From: Poriferisodalis sp965208925
GTDB lineage: Bacteria; Actinomycetota; Acidimicrobiia; Acidimicrobiales; Poriferisodalaceae
NCBI RefSeq assembly: GCF_965208925.1
Contig: NZ_OZ242364.1
Span: 1,054,001-1,118,000, forward strand
Reading direction: 5' to 3'
DNA: 64,000 nt
Part shown: positions 47,550 through 56,307 of the stretch, piece after piece
How the letters are laid out: each line of letters begins with the position of its first letter
How positions within the stretch are numbered: position 1 is the first letter of the stretch
Made by a program: the position numbers and the translations under genes
Notes under the pieces: generated by a model
What the model saw: only the letters and a program-made list of their open reading frames with translations
Databases searched by the model: none
Told to the model about the DNA's origin: nothing

Positions 47550-48722
47550 ATGAGCCAAACGCCTGCGCCGCTGTCGGACTTCTACGAGATGGACGAAGTC
47601 CTGTCCGACGAGGAATCCATGATCCGCGACACCGTCGCCACGTTCGTCGCCAAGGAATGGGACCCGATCGTGGGCGACCACTTCGAGGCAGGCACCTTCC
47701 CCATGGAGCTCGTCCCGACGATCGCCGACATGGGCCTTCTCGGCATGCACCTCGACGGCTACGGCTGCGCGGGAGCGTCGGCGATGGCGTACGGCGTGGC
47801 CTGCCGGGAGCTCGAGGCCGGCGACAGCGGGCTGCGCAGCTTCGTGTCGGTGCAGGGATCGCTGTGCATGTTCCCCATCTGGCGCTACGGCTCGACCGAG
47901 CAGAAGGAGCACTGGCTGCCCCGCATGGCCGCAGGCGAGATCATCGGCTGCTTCGGGCTGACCGAGCCCGACCACGGCTCCGACCCGGCCTCGATGACCA
48001 CGCGGGCAGTGCGCCGGGGCGACACCTGGGTCCTGAACGGCGCCAAGCGGTGGATCACCAACGCGGGGCTGGCCGATCTGGCCATCGTGTGGGCCAACAC
48101 CGACGACGGCTTCCGGGGCTTCCTGGTGCCCACCGACTCGCCCGGCTTCGAGGCTCGCAAGATCCAGAACAAGCTCTCGCTGCGGGCCTCGGTGACCGGC
48201 GAGTTCTACATGGACGACGTCGAGGTGCCCGAGTCGATGCGCCTGCCGGATGCGCTCAGCATCGGCGCGCCGCTGAGCTGCCTGTCCGAGGCCCGCTTCG
48301 GCATCGCCTTCGGCGCCGTCGGTGTGGCCCGCTGCTGCTACGAGCAGGCGCTCAGCTACCAGCTCGAGCGTCCCCAGTTCGGCAAGCCGCTGGCCAGCTT
48401 CCAGATCAGCCAGATCAAGTTCGCCGACATGCTCACCGACATCACCAACGCCAATCTGCAGGCCATGCGGCTGGGCCAGCTCAAGGAACAGCACCGGCTG
48501 CGACCGCACCACATCTCGATGGCCAAGCGGCACAACTGCCGGGTGGCCATCGATACGGCTCGCACTGCCCGAGCGATGATGGGCGCCAACGGCGTCTCAA
48601 CGGAGTACGCGCCGATGCGCCATGCGGCGAACATGGAATCGGTCATGACCTATGAGGGCACCGAGGAGATCCACGGGCTGATCCTCGGCCAGCAGATCAC
48701 CAACATCCCCGCGTTCCGCTGA
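47550..48722 (+). CDS. gcdH: Glutaryl-CoA dehydrogenase-like acyl-CoA dehydrogenase
   Basis: A 390-aa acyl-CoA dehydrogenase that best fits glutaryl-CoA dehydrogenase, which oxidises and decarboxylates glutaryl-CoA to crotonyl-CoA. The FAD-binding segment is GCFGLTEPDHGSDPASM, the substrate region LNGAKRWITNAGLADL, and the catalytic Glu lies in MTYEGTEEIHGLILGQQIT. The start at 47550 (MSQTPAPLSDFYEM) fits the family; an upstream ATG at 47542 is out of frame and hits a stop. The gene stands alone, divergent from the ETHE1-like gene. Confidence 0.87.
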   Translation: MSQTPAPLSDFYEMDEVLSDEESMIRDTVATFVAKEWDPIVGDHFEAGTFPMELVPTIADMGLLGMHLDGYGCAGASAMAYGVACRELEAGDSGLRSFVSVQGSLCMFPIWRYGSTEQKEHWLPRMAAGEIIGCFGLTEPDHGSDPASMTTRAVRRGDTWVLNGAKRWITNAGLADLAIVWANTDDGFRGFLVPTDSPGFEARKIQNKLSLRASVTGEFYMDDVEVPESMRLPDALSIGAPLSCLSEARFGIAFGAVGVARCCYEQALSYQLERPQFGKPLASFQISQIKFADMLTDITNANLQAMRLGQLKEQHRLRPHHISMAKRHNCRVAIDTARTARAMMGANGVSTEYAPMRHAANMESVMTYEGTEEIHGLILGQQITNIPAFR

Positions 48723-48870
48723 CGGCGCTCCGGCGCGCATGACGGCCGGGTCGCGCCATGGTCTCGGGACCGACACTGAACTGCAATGGCGCTGCGGGAA
48801 CTGCGACGGGACCATGGGCGTCACTCCGGTAGAGCCGCTCGATGAGCGGCCGACCGAGGAAGGGGACGCC

Positions 48871-50295
48871 ATGATCGTTCCAAGCAATTGCCGGACCAGC
48901 AGTTCCTCAGGCACACGGGCACGATGGCTGGCCGTAGCCGTGGCAGTACTGGCCGTGACAGTCCTTGCCGCAGCCTGCGGTGGCGGGAGCGATGACAGCG
49001 ACGCGTCCGCCGCCGAAGACGCACCAGCCGCGACTGTCGCCATGTCTCAAGAGTCTCTCGAAGCCGCTTCGGAAGAGATGGCTGACGAGGAAATGATGGA
49101 CATGGACGAATCAGCCAGGGAAGTCCGGCTGACTTCGGGCGGCGCCGCCGCCGAGGAGGACATGTCGGACGACTCCGGCTCTGATGCCCTGGCGGCTGGC
49201 GTGCCCGCTGTCCCTGCCGATCTCGGGCGGGACATCATCTACACAGCGTGGATCGCAGTGGAGACCGCCGACGTGGCTGCTGCCGCGGCACAGGCCAACT
49301 CGATCATCGAAGGACTCGGCGGGTTCACGTTCTCCCAAGACACCCGCACCCAAGACCGGGCTTACACCACACTGACCTTCAAGGTCCGGCCCGAGCAGTT
49401 CTCGACTGCGCTGGAGCGGCTGTCCAACGTGGGCGAACTCGTCGAGCAGTCCGTGAACGCCGAGGATGTCACCGACATCGTCGTGGACCTGAACAGCCGC
49501 ATCTCGACCGCCGAGATCAGCGTGAACCGGTTGCGCGACTTCCTGTCGCAGGCCACTGACGTGGAAGGCGTGGCCGAGCTGGAACGCGAGCTGGCGAACC
49601 GCGAGACCAACCTGGAACGGCTCCGTGGACAACTGCGCTCTCTGCGCGACCGGGTGGACCTGGCCACGATCACGCTGTCGATCACGGAGTCTGTCGAGGC
49701 GGTGCCCCGCACCTCGGTGATCCTGCGAGCCTGGATGGCGGCCGGCGAAGACGACCCGTGCCTCGGATTCACCGATCTGGCCACGCCGCCAGACGCTGAT
49801 GTGGGTTTCTGCTTCGAGCTGGAGAACGAAGGCGAAACCGTGCTCACCGAGGTGATGCTGAGCTCGAATGAGCTGCGATTCAACACCGACGACGTGAGCG
49901 TCGCCGAAGGCACAGTGCTCGAGCGAATCGAACCTGGCGAGCGGGCGGTCGCCACGCTGAATCTGCCCGTGACGGATGGGCGCATCGCTGGGCGGGTGGC
50001 GACCCGCGGGCTGGAGATCAACGTCCGTTTGAGCGCGGTGCCGGTCACCGAAACCGGCACCGAACTGGCCAAGTTGGCCCGCAGCCAAGGTCTGTATCTC
50101 TTCGTCGAGGAGGAGGACACGCCACCCGGCTTCGGAGATGCACTGAGCGGCGGTTGGAACGCGCTCGTGGCCGTGGGCAACGGCGTGCTGCTGGTCATCG
50201 GTGCGCTGCTGCCGTTCCTGCCAGTGATCGCGATCGCGCTGGCAGTCGCGTGGTGGTGGCTGCGTCGCCGCCGGGCCCAGGACTCAGCCGCATAG
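48871..50295 (+). CDS. DUF4349 lipoprotein with C-terminal membrane anchor
   Basis: A 474-aa exported protein. The N-terminal signal with lipobox (TVLAAAC, Cys acylated) follows a basic stretch; the start at 48871 has AGGAAGGGG just upstream. An acidic Met/Glu-rich linker (SEEMADEEMMDMDESA) follows. The DUF4349 domain runs from RDIIYTAWIAVETADVAAAA through a coiled coil (LERELANRETNLERLRGQLR). A C-terminal membrane segment (VLLVIGALLPFLPVIAIALA) ends in a basic tail, so both ends may be membrane-bound. The function of DUF4349 is unknown. It is followed by the repair genes. Confidence 0.87.
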   Translation: MIVPSNCRTSSSSGTRARWLAVAVAVLAVTVLAAACGGGSDDSDASAAEDAPAATVAMSQESLEAASEEMADEEMMDMDESAREVRLTSGGAAAEEDMSDDSGSDALAAGVPAVPADLGRDIIYTAWIAVETADVAAAAAQANSIIEGLGGFTFSQDTRTQDRAYTTLTFKVRPEQFSTALERLSNVGELVEQSVNAEDVTDIVVDLNSRISTAEISVNRLRDFLSQATDVEGVAELERELANRETNLERLRGQLRSLRDRVDLATITLSITESVEAVPRTSVILRAWMAAGEDDPCLGFTDLATPPDADVGFCFELENEGETVLTEVMLSSNELRFNTDDVSVAEGTVLERIEPGERAVATLNLPVTDGRIAGRVATRGLEINVRLSAVPVTETGTELAKLARSQGLYLFVEEEDTPPGFGDALSGGWNALVAVGNGVLLVIGALLPFLPVIAIALAVAWWWLRRRRAQDSAA

Positions 50296-50375
50296 CAGCC
50301 GGACGGCATCGGACATATTCGGACCTCCATTGGTCATGTCCGTTTGTGTCCGATGCGGCCTGCCAGACTCGCCTC

Positions 50376-51821
50376 ATGCAGGTATCGGCCGTGCGCACGA
50401 CGGGGATTTACTGCCGAGCGGACTGCTCGGCGCAACCGCTGCCGCACAACGTCACGCACTACTCCAATCCGGTGGCCGCCGAGGTGAACGGCTTCCGTCC
50501 CTGCCTGCGCTGCCATCCGGAGCGTCGCGCCGGCTCGCTCGCCGATCTGGACGTGCCGGCGCCGGTCGAAGCGGCCCTGCTGCGGATCAACGACGGTTTT
50601 CTGGACGATCACGACGAAGAGGCGCTCGCGGCTCATGTGGGGTACAGCGCCCGCCAGCTACGGCGACTGTTCGAGCATCATGTCGGTGCCACACCCACCA
50701 CCATCGCCCGCTCACGGCGAGCGCATTTCGCGCGCTGCCTCATCGATGACACCGATCTGACATTCGCCGAGATCGCCCGCGCCGCGGGATTCGGCGGGCC
50801 TCGACAGCTGCACCGGGCCATGACCTCGGTGTTCTGCTTCACACCGACCGAGCTGCGCTCCAAGCGCAGCCGCGGCGGATACACCGAGCTCGACGGGGGC
50901 CTGGTCCTGGAGGTGCCCGCTTTGGCGCCGTACGACTTCGGCACGTTCGTCGCGCACCAGGAGTGCCGGTCGATTCCCGGCGTGGAAGCCGTGGCCGGCA
51001 GCGAGACCGGGTCGACCTACGTACGCAGCTTCAGTGCGTGCGGGCATCCAGGCATTGCAGAGGTAGCAGCACTGCCGAGCGGCGGCGACAGTCTGCAACT
51101 GCGGCTGCACCTGCCGACCTACGACTCGATCATCGATGCCGTGAGCCGGGTGCGCGCGCTGTTGGGAACCGATGAAGATCCCGCCCCTGCGGCGGCCGTG
51201 CTGGGCGACAATCCGCTCATCGGCCCGCTCGTGCGGACGACGCCGGGGCTGCGTGTGCCGCGCTCATGGGACCGCTTCGAGACCGCCATACGGATCATCG
51301 TGGGGCAGCAGATCTCCCTCGCCGCGGCCTCCACGCTCAGCGGCCGCATTGCCGAGCGCTTCGGCACGCCGATCGACCCTGTGCTGGAGTGCTGCAACGA
51401 CGTCTTGGTACCGCTCACGCACATGTTCCCGGGCGCTGCAACACTCGCGAGCGCCGGAGGGGCCGGGTTAGCCGGCCTGGGATTCACCCAGCAGCGCATC
51501 GACACCATCGTCGGCTTCTCCCAAGCAGTGGCCAGCGGCGAGTTGGATCTGACCGCCGCGGACACGCTGGATGCCACTGTCACCCGACTCTGCGAGCTGC
51601 CAGGGATCGGCCCGTGGACAGCGCACCTCATCGCCATGCGTGTCATCGGCCATGACGACGCGTTTCCGGCGTCCGACCTGGGCCTGCGGCGTACAGCGGA
51701 GCGCTTGGTCGGCCACCCGGTCGATGCTCGCGAACTCGAAACTCTGTCGCAGAGCTGGCGGCCGTACCGTTCGTGGGCCGCACAGCATCTCTGGCATGCC
51801 GGCCACCAGTCCCCTCGCTGA
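50376..51821 (+). CDS. Ada N-terminal/AraC/AlkA fusion: DNA-3-methyladenine glycosylase II
   Basis: A 481-aa three-part repair protein. An Ada-like zinc module (TTGIYCRADCSAQPLPHNV, GFRPCLRCHPER) is followed by an AraC-type helix-turn-helix (YSARQLRRLFEHHVGATPTT; ADLTFAEIARAAGF-like segment). The AlkA part starts near residue 180 and has the HhH-GPD motif LPGIGPWTAHLIAMRVIGHD with the catalytic Asp in FPASDLGLR. It would sense alkylation by methyl transfer to a zinc-bound Cys and excise alkylated bases. The ATG at 50376 shortens the Ada module; a GTG at 50346 is in frame and may be the true start. Ogt follows 65 nt downstream. Confidence 0.9.
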   Translation: MQVSAVRTTGIYCRADCSAQPLPHNVTHYSNPVAAEVNGFRPCLRCHPERRAGSLADLDVPAPVEAALLRINDGFLDDHDEEALAAHVGYSARQLRRLFEHHVGATPTTIARSRRAHFARCLIDDTDLTFAEIARAAGFGGPRQLHRAMTSVFCFTPTELRSKRSRGGYTELDGGLVLEVPALAPYDFGTFVAHQECRSIPGVEAVAGSETGSTYVRSFSACGHPGIAEVAALPSGGDSLQLRLHLPTYDSIIDAVSRVRALLGTDEDPAPAAAVLGDNPLIGPLVRTTPGLRVPRSWDRFETAIRIIVGQQISLAAASTLSGRIAERFGTPIDPVLECCNDVLVPLTHMFPGAATLASAGGAGLAGLGFTQQRIDTIVGFSQAVASGELDLTAADTLDATVTRLCELPGIGPWTAHLIAMRVIGHDDAFPASDLGLRRTAERLVGHPVDARELETLSQSWRPYRSWAAQHLWHAGHQSPR

Positions 51822-51886
51822 TCTGCCCGTCCGCGATCGGCCTCTTGCGCGACAGACCCCCTTCGGAATCCAACCCAGGAGCCAAC

Positions 51887-52378
51887 ATGAGCACTGACAC
51901 CCACTGGCACACAACCGTCGACAGCCCCATCGGACCGTTGGGTCTGGTGGCGACCGACGAGGGACTGCGCGCCGTGTCGTGGCGCGGCGACGAGACGTCC
52001 GTCAAGCTGCCCGACCACATGGTCGAAGACCCCGATCATCCGATCTTGCGCCAAGCAGCGCATCAGCTCAGCGAGTATTTCGACGGCGACCGCACCAGCT
52101 TCGACGTACCGCTCGACCTGCGCGGCACGCCGTTCCAAGAGGCGGCCTGGCGGGCACTCGGCGATATTCCATACGGTGCGACCCGCAGTTACGGCGAGCA
52201 GGCGGCATTGATCGGCCGACCCAAGGCCGTGCGTGCCGTAGGCCAGGCCAACGGCCGCAACCCCGTACCGATCGTGCTGCCGTGCCACCGGGTCATTGGC
52301 GCCAACGGCTCGCTCGTGGGCTTCGGAGGCGGACTCGATCTCAAGACCCAGCTGCTCCAGCACGAGGGCGCGCTGTAG
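51887..52378 (+). CDS. ogt: Methylated-DNA-protein cysteine methyltransferase
   Basis: A 163-aa O6-alkylguanine-DNA alkyltransferase. The acceptor Cys motif IVLPCHRVIGANGSLVGFGG is intact, preceded by the minor-groove-binding helix (RAVGQANGRNP) and TPFQEAAWRALGDIPYGATR. It repairs O6-methylguanine by a one-time methyl transfer. The start at 51887 (MSTDTHWH) lies 65 nt after the Ada/AlkA gene. With the AlkD-like gene downstream it forms an alkylation-repair run. Confidence 0.95.
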   Translation: MSTDTHWHTTVDSPIGPLGLVATDEGLRAVSWRGDETSVKLPDHMVEDPDHPILRQAAHQLSEYFDGDRTSFDVPLDLRGTPFQEAAWRALGDIPYGATRSYGEQAALIGRPKAVRAVGQANGRNPVPIVLPCHRVIGANGSLVGFGGGLDLKTQLLQHEGAL

Positions 52379-52426
52379 TCGACGCGGCACGCAGGATCGC
52401 GCAAGAGACACAGGCGAACTCTTCTG

Positions 52427-53137
52427 GTGACGGTGAACACTCATCTCGTCGACGATGTCCGCCGCGCGCTGGCCGACCATGCCAATCCCGACAAGGCCGA
52501 ACCCATGCGCGCCTACATGAAGTCCGAGATGCCCTTTCGCGGCGTCCAGAAACCGGCCCGAACCAACCTGGTCAACGCAATCCTGCGCATCCACCCGTTT
52601 GAGGACGGCAGAGCCTGGCAGAGCACCGTATTGGAACTCTGGCGCAGCGCCGAATTCCGTGAAGAACGCTACGTCGCGCTCGCCATCGCCGGCGCGCCCA
52701 AGTGCCAGGTGTTCCGCACGCTCGACACGCTGCCGATCTTCGAGGAGTTCGTCGTGACCGGCGCCTGGTGGGACTACGTCGACGAGGTCGCTACGCGCCG
52801 ACTGCGTGAACTCCTCGAGAACTACCCCAGCGACATGGCCGGCCAGATGCGCTCATGGAGCAGCGACAGCGATATGTGGAAACGCAGGTCGTCGATCATC
52901 TGCCAGATCAACAGGAAAGACGAGACCGATCTCGGCCTCCTCTTCGACTGCATCGAACCCAACCTGTCGCACAAGGACTTCTTCATCCGCAAGGGCATCG
53001 GGTGGGCGTTGCGCTCGCTCGCGTGGACCGACCTGCGGACCGTCGAGGACTATGTCGCCCGCAACCACGACCGCCTGAGCACGCTGTCAGCCCGCGAGGC
53101 TCTCAAGAACGCCGACAAGATCCGGCGCTCTTCGTAG
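52427..53137 (+). CDS. AlkD-like DNA alkylation repair protein
   Basis: A 236-aa HEAT-like repeat protein of the DNA alkylation repair (AlkC/AlkD) family. These glycosylases excise bulky or cationic 3- and 7-alkyl purines without flipping the base. Conserved features are YMKSEMPFRGVQKPARTNLV, the catalytic Asp in TGAWWDYVDEVATRRL, MWKRRSSIICQI and the C-terminal FIRKGIGWALR. The GTG at 52427 has a second in-frame GTG at 52433 as an alternative. It is 48 nt downstream of ogt. The window's tRNA-Leu is convergent with it. Confidence 0.93.
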   Translation: MTVNTHLVDDVRRALADHANPDKAEPMRAYMKSEMPFRGVQKPARTNLVNAILRIHPFEDGRAWQSTVLELWRSAEFREERYVALAIAGAPKCQVFRTLDTLPIFEEFVVTGAWWDYVDEVATRRLRELLENYPSDMAGQMRSWSSDSDMWKRRSSIICQINRKDETDLGLLFDCIEPNLSHKDFFIRKGIGWALRSLAWTDLRTVEDYVARNHDRLSTLSAREALKNADKIRRSS

Positions 53138-53162
53138 ACCGCCACGGCCACCCTCACCGCAG

Positions 53163-53246
53163 TGCGCGAGGAGGGACTTGAACCCTCACACCCTTGCGGG
53201 CACAGGCACCTGAAGCCTGCGCGTCTGCCAATTCCGCCACTCGCGC
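53163..53246 (-). tRNA. tRNA-Leu (anticodon CAG)
   Basis: The minus strand folds as a class II tRNA: acceptor GCGCGAG pairs with CTCGCGC, anticodon stem CAGGC/GCCTG around TTCAGGT, a long variable arm (TGCCCGCAAGGGTG region) and the T-arm with GGTTCAAGTCC. The anticodon CAG reads CUG. The discriminator is A; CCA is not encoded. Confidence 0.95.
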
Positions 53247-53296
53247 GTGGGGCGAACAGACTAGCCCGCGAACCTCCGCTCCTACACTGAGCCGTC

Positions 53297-53575
53297 GTGG
53301 GCGGCGCCAGCCTGGTCGACAGCGACGGACAGTGCCACGAACTGGGCGCTTCGACGGTCATCGGACGGCGTGACGACTGCGACATCGTGCTCAACGGGCC
53401 GAAGGTCTCACGGCGGCACGCGCAGATCAGCTCCAGTGCAGACGGCCTGCTGCTGGTGGACCTCGCCAGCGTGAACGGCACGCTGCTGAACGGGATCGAG
53501 ATCACCAGCGAGCGCCTGTCGCACGGCGATGTCGTCACCATCGGCACCCACGATCTGCGGCTGGAGCTGGACTGA
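53297..53575 (+). CDS. Short FHA-domain protein
   Basis: A 92-aa protein made of a single FHA domain, which binds phosphothreonine peptides. The conserved Gly-Arg and Ser-x-x-His are in TVIGRRDDCDIVLNGPKVSRRHA, and the LVDLASVNGTLLNGIEI loop holds the Asn-Gly. It lacks the long N-terminal domain of actinobacterial FhaA and appears to be the FHA part alone. It starts with GTG and shares its final base with the next gene. It is the first gene of the kinase cluster. Confidence 0.85.
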   Translation: MGGASLVDSDGQCHELGASTVIGRRDDCDIVLNGPKVSRRHAQISSSADGLLLVDLASVNGTLLNGIEITSERLSHGDVVTIGTHDLRLELD

Positions 53576-54042
53576 TGTCCGAGCAGTTGGTGCGACTGCT
53601 CGCGCTGTGCGTGCTCGTGCTGCTGTACCTGTTCTTCTTCCGTGTCATGCGCGCCGTGTGGGCGGTAGTGGCGACACCTCGCAATCACCTCGGCTGGAGG
53701 TCGCTGCGCACACTGCGCGGCGGTGGAGCCGCGAACGGCAACGCAGCCCCGCAGCCGATGGCGCTCGTCGTCCGCTCGCCGTTGAGCTCTCAAGGAGAAC
53801 GGCACCTGCTGGCTGACACGCTGACTATCGGGCGCGGTCCCGAGTGCGACGTGATCATCGAAGACAGCTACTCGTCGCAGGCTCATGCGCGTCTGTTCCG
53901 CGACGGCAGCCAGCACCTGCTGGAGGATCTGGGCTCGACCAACGGCACGTATCTGAATCGACAGAAAGTCGACAACGCAACGGCTGTACGCATCGGTGAT
54001 TTCGTACAGGTCGGCTCTACCGTCTTCGAGGTCGGCACATGA
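53575..54042 (+). CDS. fhaB: Membrane-anchored FHA protein, FhaB-like
   Basis: A 155-aa protein with an N-terminal membrane segment (LVRLLALCVLVLLYLFFFRV) and a C-terminal FHA domain (ADTLTIGRGPECDVIIEDSY, SSQAHARLF, LEDLGSTNGTYLNRQKV). The length and layout match mycobacterial FhaB. FhaB binds phosphorylated partners of PknA/PknB and helps localise cell-wall enzymes. Its start overlaps the upstream FHA gene by 1 nt (TGATG). It is followed by the phosphatase gene after 49 nt. Confidence 0.9.
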   Translation: MSEQLVRLLALCVLVLLYLFFFRVMRAVWAVVATPRNHLGWRSLRTLRGGGAANGNAAPQPMALVVRSPLSSQGERHLLADTLTIGRGPECDVIIEDSYSSQAHARLFRDGSQHLLEDLGSTNGTYLNRQKVDNATAVRIGDFVQVGSTVFEVGT

Positions 54043-54091
54043 CTGGTGCCCACGGTGCCGGCGCATCGCACAGCGACGAGACTGCAAGGTC

Positions 54092-54931
54092 ATGACTGCC
54101 CCCGCTCGCCAGATGCGCATTCGCTGGGGCGGGGCGTCGGATCGGGGCCTGCGCCGAGCAGAGAACCAGGACGCCATGTATGCAGACATCGGCCTGTTCG
54201 TGGTAGCCGACGGCATGGGCGGCCACCTTGGCGGCAGCGTGGCCTCAAGTCTCGCTGTGAAGACCGTCGCCGCAAACTCCCCCTCGACACCGGCTGAGCT
54301 GCTGGCGGCGGTTCGCCATGCCAACCAGGTAGTGCATCACCGGTCAACCGCTCATGCGGACCTGTCAGGCATGGGCACCACGCTGTGTGCCATCGCGGTG
54401 GTGCAGCAAGACGACAACCGCGTGTGGTGCCTGGTCAACGTCGGCGATTCCCGCGTCTACCGCTACCAAGGGGGCGAGCTCACCCAGCTCACGATCGACC
54501 ACAACTTCGTGGCCGAGATGATCAGGGCCGGCGACCTCACAGTCGAGCAGGCCGCGGACCATCCGCGGCGCAACACACTGACTCGAGCCATCGGCGTGGA
54601 GCCGCAGGTCATGGTCGACGACTGGATCCTCGAGCTCACCGGCAACGACCGCTTCCTGCTCTGCACCGACGGCGTCACCAACGAATTGGACGAGTCCGAC
54701 ATCTCCGAGCTGCTCGACATCGATGAGCATCCCTCAGACGTGGCACGCGCCCTCGTCCGGCAGGCCAACGACCGCGGGGGGCGCGACAACTCCACAGCAC
54801 TGGTGGTCGATGTCGACATCGAAGGGGCCGCACACGAGCCGACCTCGACGCAGCCCGACGGTCCGCAGCCCGAGGGCAGCTCCCAGCGAACGCCGAGACG
54901 GCGCGGCTGGCGACGCTCACGCTCACGCTGA
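54092..54931 (+). CDS. PP2C-family Ser/Thr protein phosphatase (PstP-like)
   Basis: A 279-aa PPM phosphatase that reverses PknB-type phosphorylation. Metal-binding motifs are all present: RRAENQDAMYAD, LFVVADGMGGHLGG, LVNVGDSRVYRY, FLLCTDGVTNEL and GGRDNSTALVV. Unlike mycobacterial PstP it has no C-terminal membrane segment or extracellular domain; it ends in a Pro/Arg-rich tail (TPRRRGWRRSRSR). The ATG at 54092 was preferred to the in-frame 53996, which lies inside fhaB. RodA/FtsW follows 47 nt downstream. Confidence 0.92.
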   Translation: MTAPARQMRIRWGGASDRGLRRAENQDAMYADIGLFVVADGMGGHLGGSVASSLAVKTVAANSPSTPAELLAAVRHANQVVHHRSTAHADLSGMGTTLCAIAVVQQDDNRVWCLVNVGDSRVYRYQGGELTQLTIDHNFVAEMIRAGDLTVEQAADHPRRNTLTRAIGVEPQVMVDDWILELTGNDRFLLCTDGVTNELDESDISELLDIDEHPSDVARALVRQANDRGGRDNSTALVVDVDIEGAAHEPTSTQPDGPQPEGSSQRTPRRRGWRRSRSR

Positions 54932-54978
54932 GGCCTCCGCTGCGGGTCCGACGCCGTACCGAGGCAGCGCTCGCCGCA

Positions 54979-56307
54979 ATGGCCGGCGTGGTGATCTGCA
55001 CGACGTTTGCTGTCGCCGCGCTGGGTGTGGAACAGAATTCGGTCTGGGGCGGCGCCGGCGGGCGAGGTGCAACCGAATCGTTGTGGAGTAGCGCCGGTTG
55101 GCTCGCAGCCGTCTTGGCCGGCGGCGCCGCAGCTCATGTCGCCATCAGGCGATGGGCGCCGAACAGCAACGAAACCCTCTTCGGGATCATCGGGCTGCTC
55201 ATGGGCATCGGCTGGGTTTTCGTTGCGCGAGTCGATGCGTCGTTGGCATCCGAGCAAGCAGTCGCTGTGCTGCTGGGGTTCGCAGCCATTGCCGGAACCT
55301 CGATCGCCGCCCGGCGGCTCGACTGGCTATTGGATCGCCCTGGCGCATGCGTCGTCGTCGCTGCCGCACTGCTTGCCGCGGGGAGCTTCTCCGGCGGGGC
55401 TGATCTCTCAGCCGGCGCGTACGAACCGCCGCGCCAGTGGCTGAACCTCGGGACGATGCTGAGCGTCCAGCCCTACGGCCTCGCCAAGATCGTCGTGGTC
55501 ATCGCCGCCTGCGGACTCACGGCGACCGCCCCGCGCTGGCTTCGTCCGCGCTTCATTCCACACCGCCATGTCGCTGGTGCGAGCGCCGCGGCGGTCGGCG
55601 CGTGGGCGCTGCTCATCATCGGCGCCGATCTTGCCTCATCGGTCATCGTGTTTGCGGCGGCCTGGCTGCCGCTGTGGCTCGACGGAGACGACCTCGTCGG
55701 CAGTGACGTGCCGACCGTTCCCCGGTCGACGCGTGCAACCGCGCTCAGCGGGGTCATCATCAGCTACGCCGTAGGTGTCGTCGTACTCACCACCGTGTAC
55801 GACCGGCTGTCCGCACAGGTGCACTACTGGCTGAACCCGTGGACCGAAGCTGAGGGCGCGACGGTGGTCGATGCGGCCTTCGCCATCAGCGCAGGCGGCA
55901 TCAGCGGGGTGGGCCCCGGCCTCGGCGCGCCGCAGCACCTGCATGAACCGCACAGCGATTTCATCTTCGCCGTCATCGCCGAAGAGCTCGGCATCCTGGG
56001 CGGCTGCGCGCTGCTTGTCGCGTTCACGCTGCTCATCGGGGTCGGCGGGGGCATTGCTCAGCGCGCGCACCGAACCCATCGACTCCTGGCGGCCGCCGCG
56101 ACGTCAGTCATCGGGCTGCAAGCACTTCTCGCCATTGCCGACGTGCTGCGGTTGCTGCCGCACACCGTCGGTGCGCTGCCCTTTGTGGCCTACGGACCAT
56201 TGGCGATGGTCGGCAACTGCATCGCCGCCGGATTGCTGCTCGCCGTCTCCAACGCCAGCGATGCTCCCCGAGCCGAGTCTCAGCAACTGCTGCGCGGTGA
56301 TCCGTGA
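54979..56307 (+). CDS. FtsW/RodA/SpoVE family protein with degenerate active-site motifs
   Basis: A 442-aa polytopic membrane protein of the SEDS glycosyltransferase family. Family segments are clear (EPHSDFIFAVIAEELGILGG near residue 322), but key motifs differ. The usual QP-S-E motif is VQPYGLAKIVV (about 162). The loop that normally reads DPxGxGYQ after NPW is NPWTEAEGATVVDAA (about 285), so the catalytic Asp position holds Glu. The C-terminal LVSYGGSS motif is FVAYGPLAMVG (about 400). These changes argue against normal glycan polymerisation. The ATG at 54979 is the first in-frame start, though an Arg-rich stretch upstream is open and may be coding. The gene overlaps the PBP by 4 nt. Confidence 0.87.
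   Translation: MAGVVICTTFAVAALGVEQNSVWGGAGGRGATESLWSSAGWLAAVLAGGAAAHVAIRRWAPNSNETLFGIIGLLMGIGWVFVARVDASLASEQAVAVLLGFAAIAGTSIAARRLDWLLDRPGACVVVAAALLAAGSFSGGADLSAGAYEPPRQWLNLGTMLSVQPYGLAKIVVVIAACGLTATAPRWLRPRFIPHRHVAGASAAAVGAWALLIIGADLASSVIVFAAAWLPLWLDGDDLVGSDVPTVPRSTRATALSGVIISYAVGVVVLTTVYDRLSAQVHYWLNPWTEAEGATVVDAAFAISAGGISGVGPGLGAPQHLHEPHSDFIFAVIAEELGILGGCALLVAFTLLIGVGGGIAQRAHRTHRLLAAAATSVIGLQALLAIADVLRLLPHTVGALPFVAYGPLAMVGNCIAAGLLLAVSNASDAPRAESQQLLRGDP

Noticed and set aside
54730..54978. In-frame N-terminal extension of the RodA/FtsW gene
   Set aside because: The frame is open and Arg-rich just upstream, but there is no ATG, GTG or TTG in that frame between 54727 and 54979.
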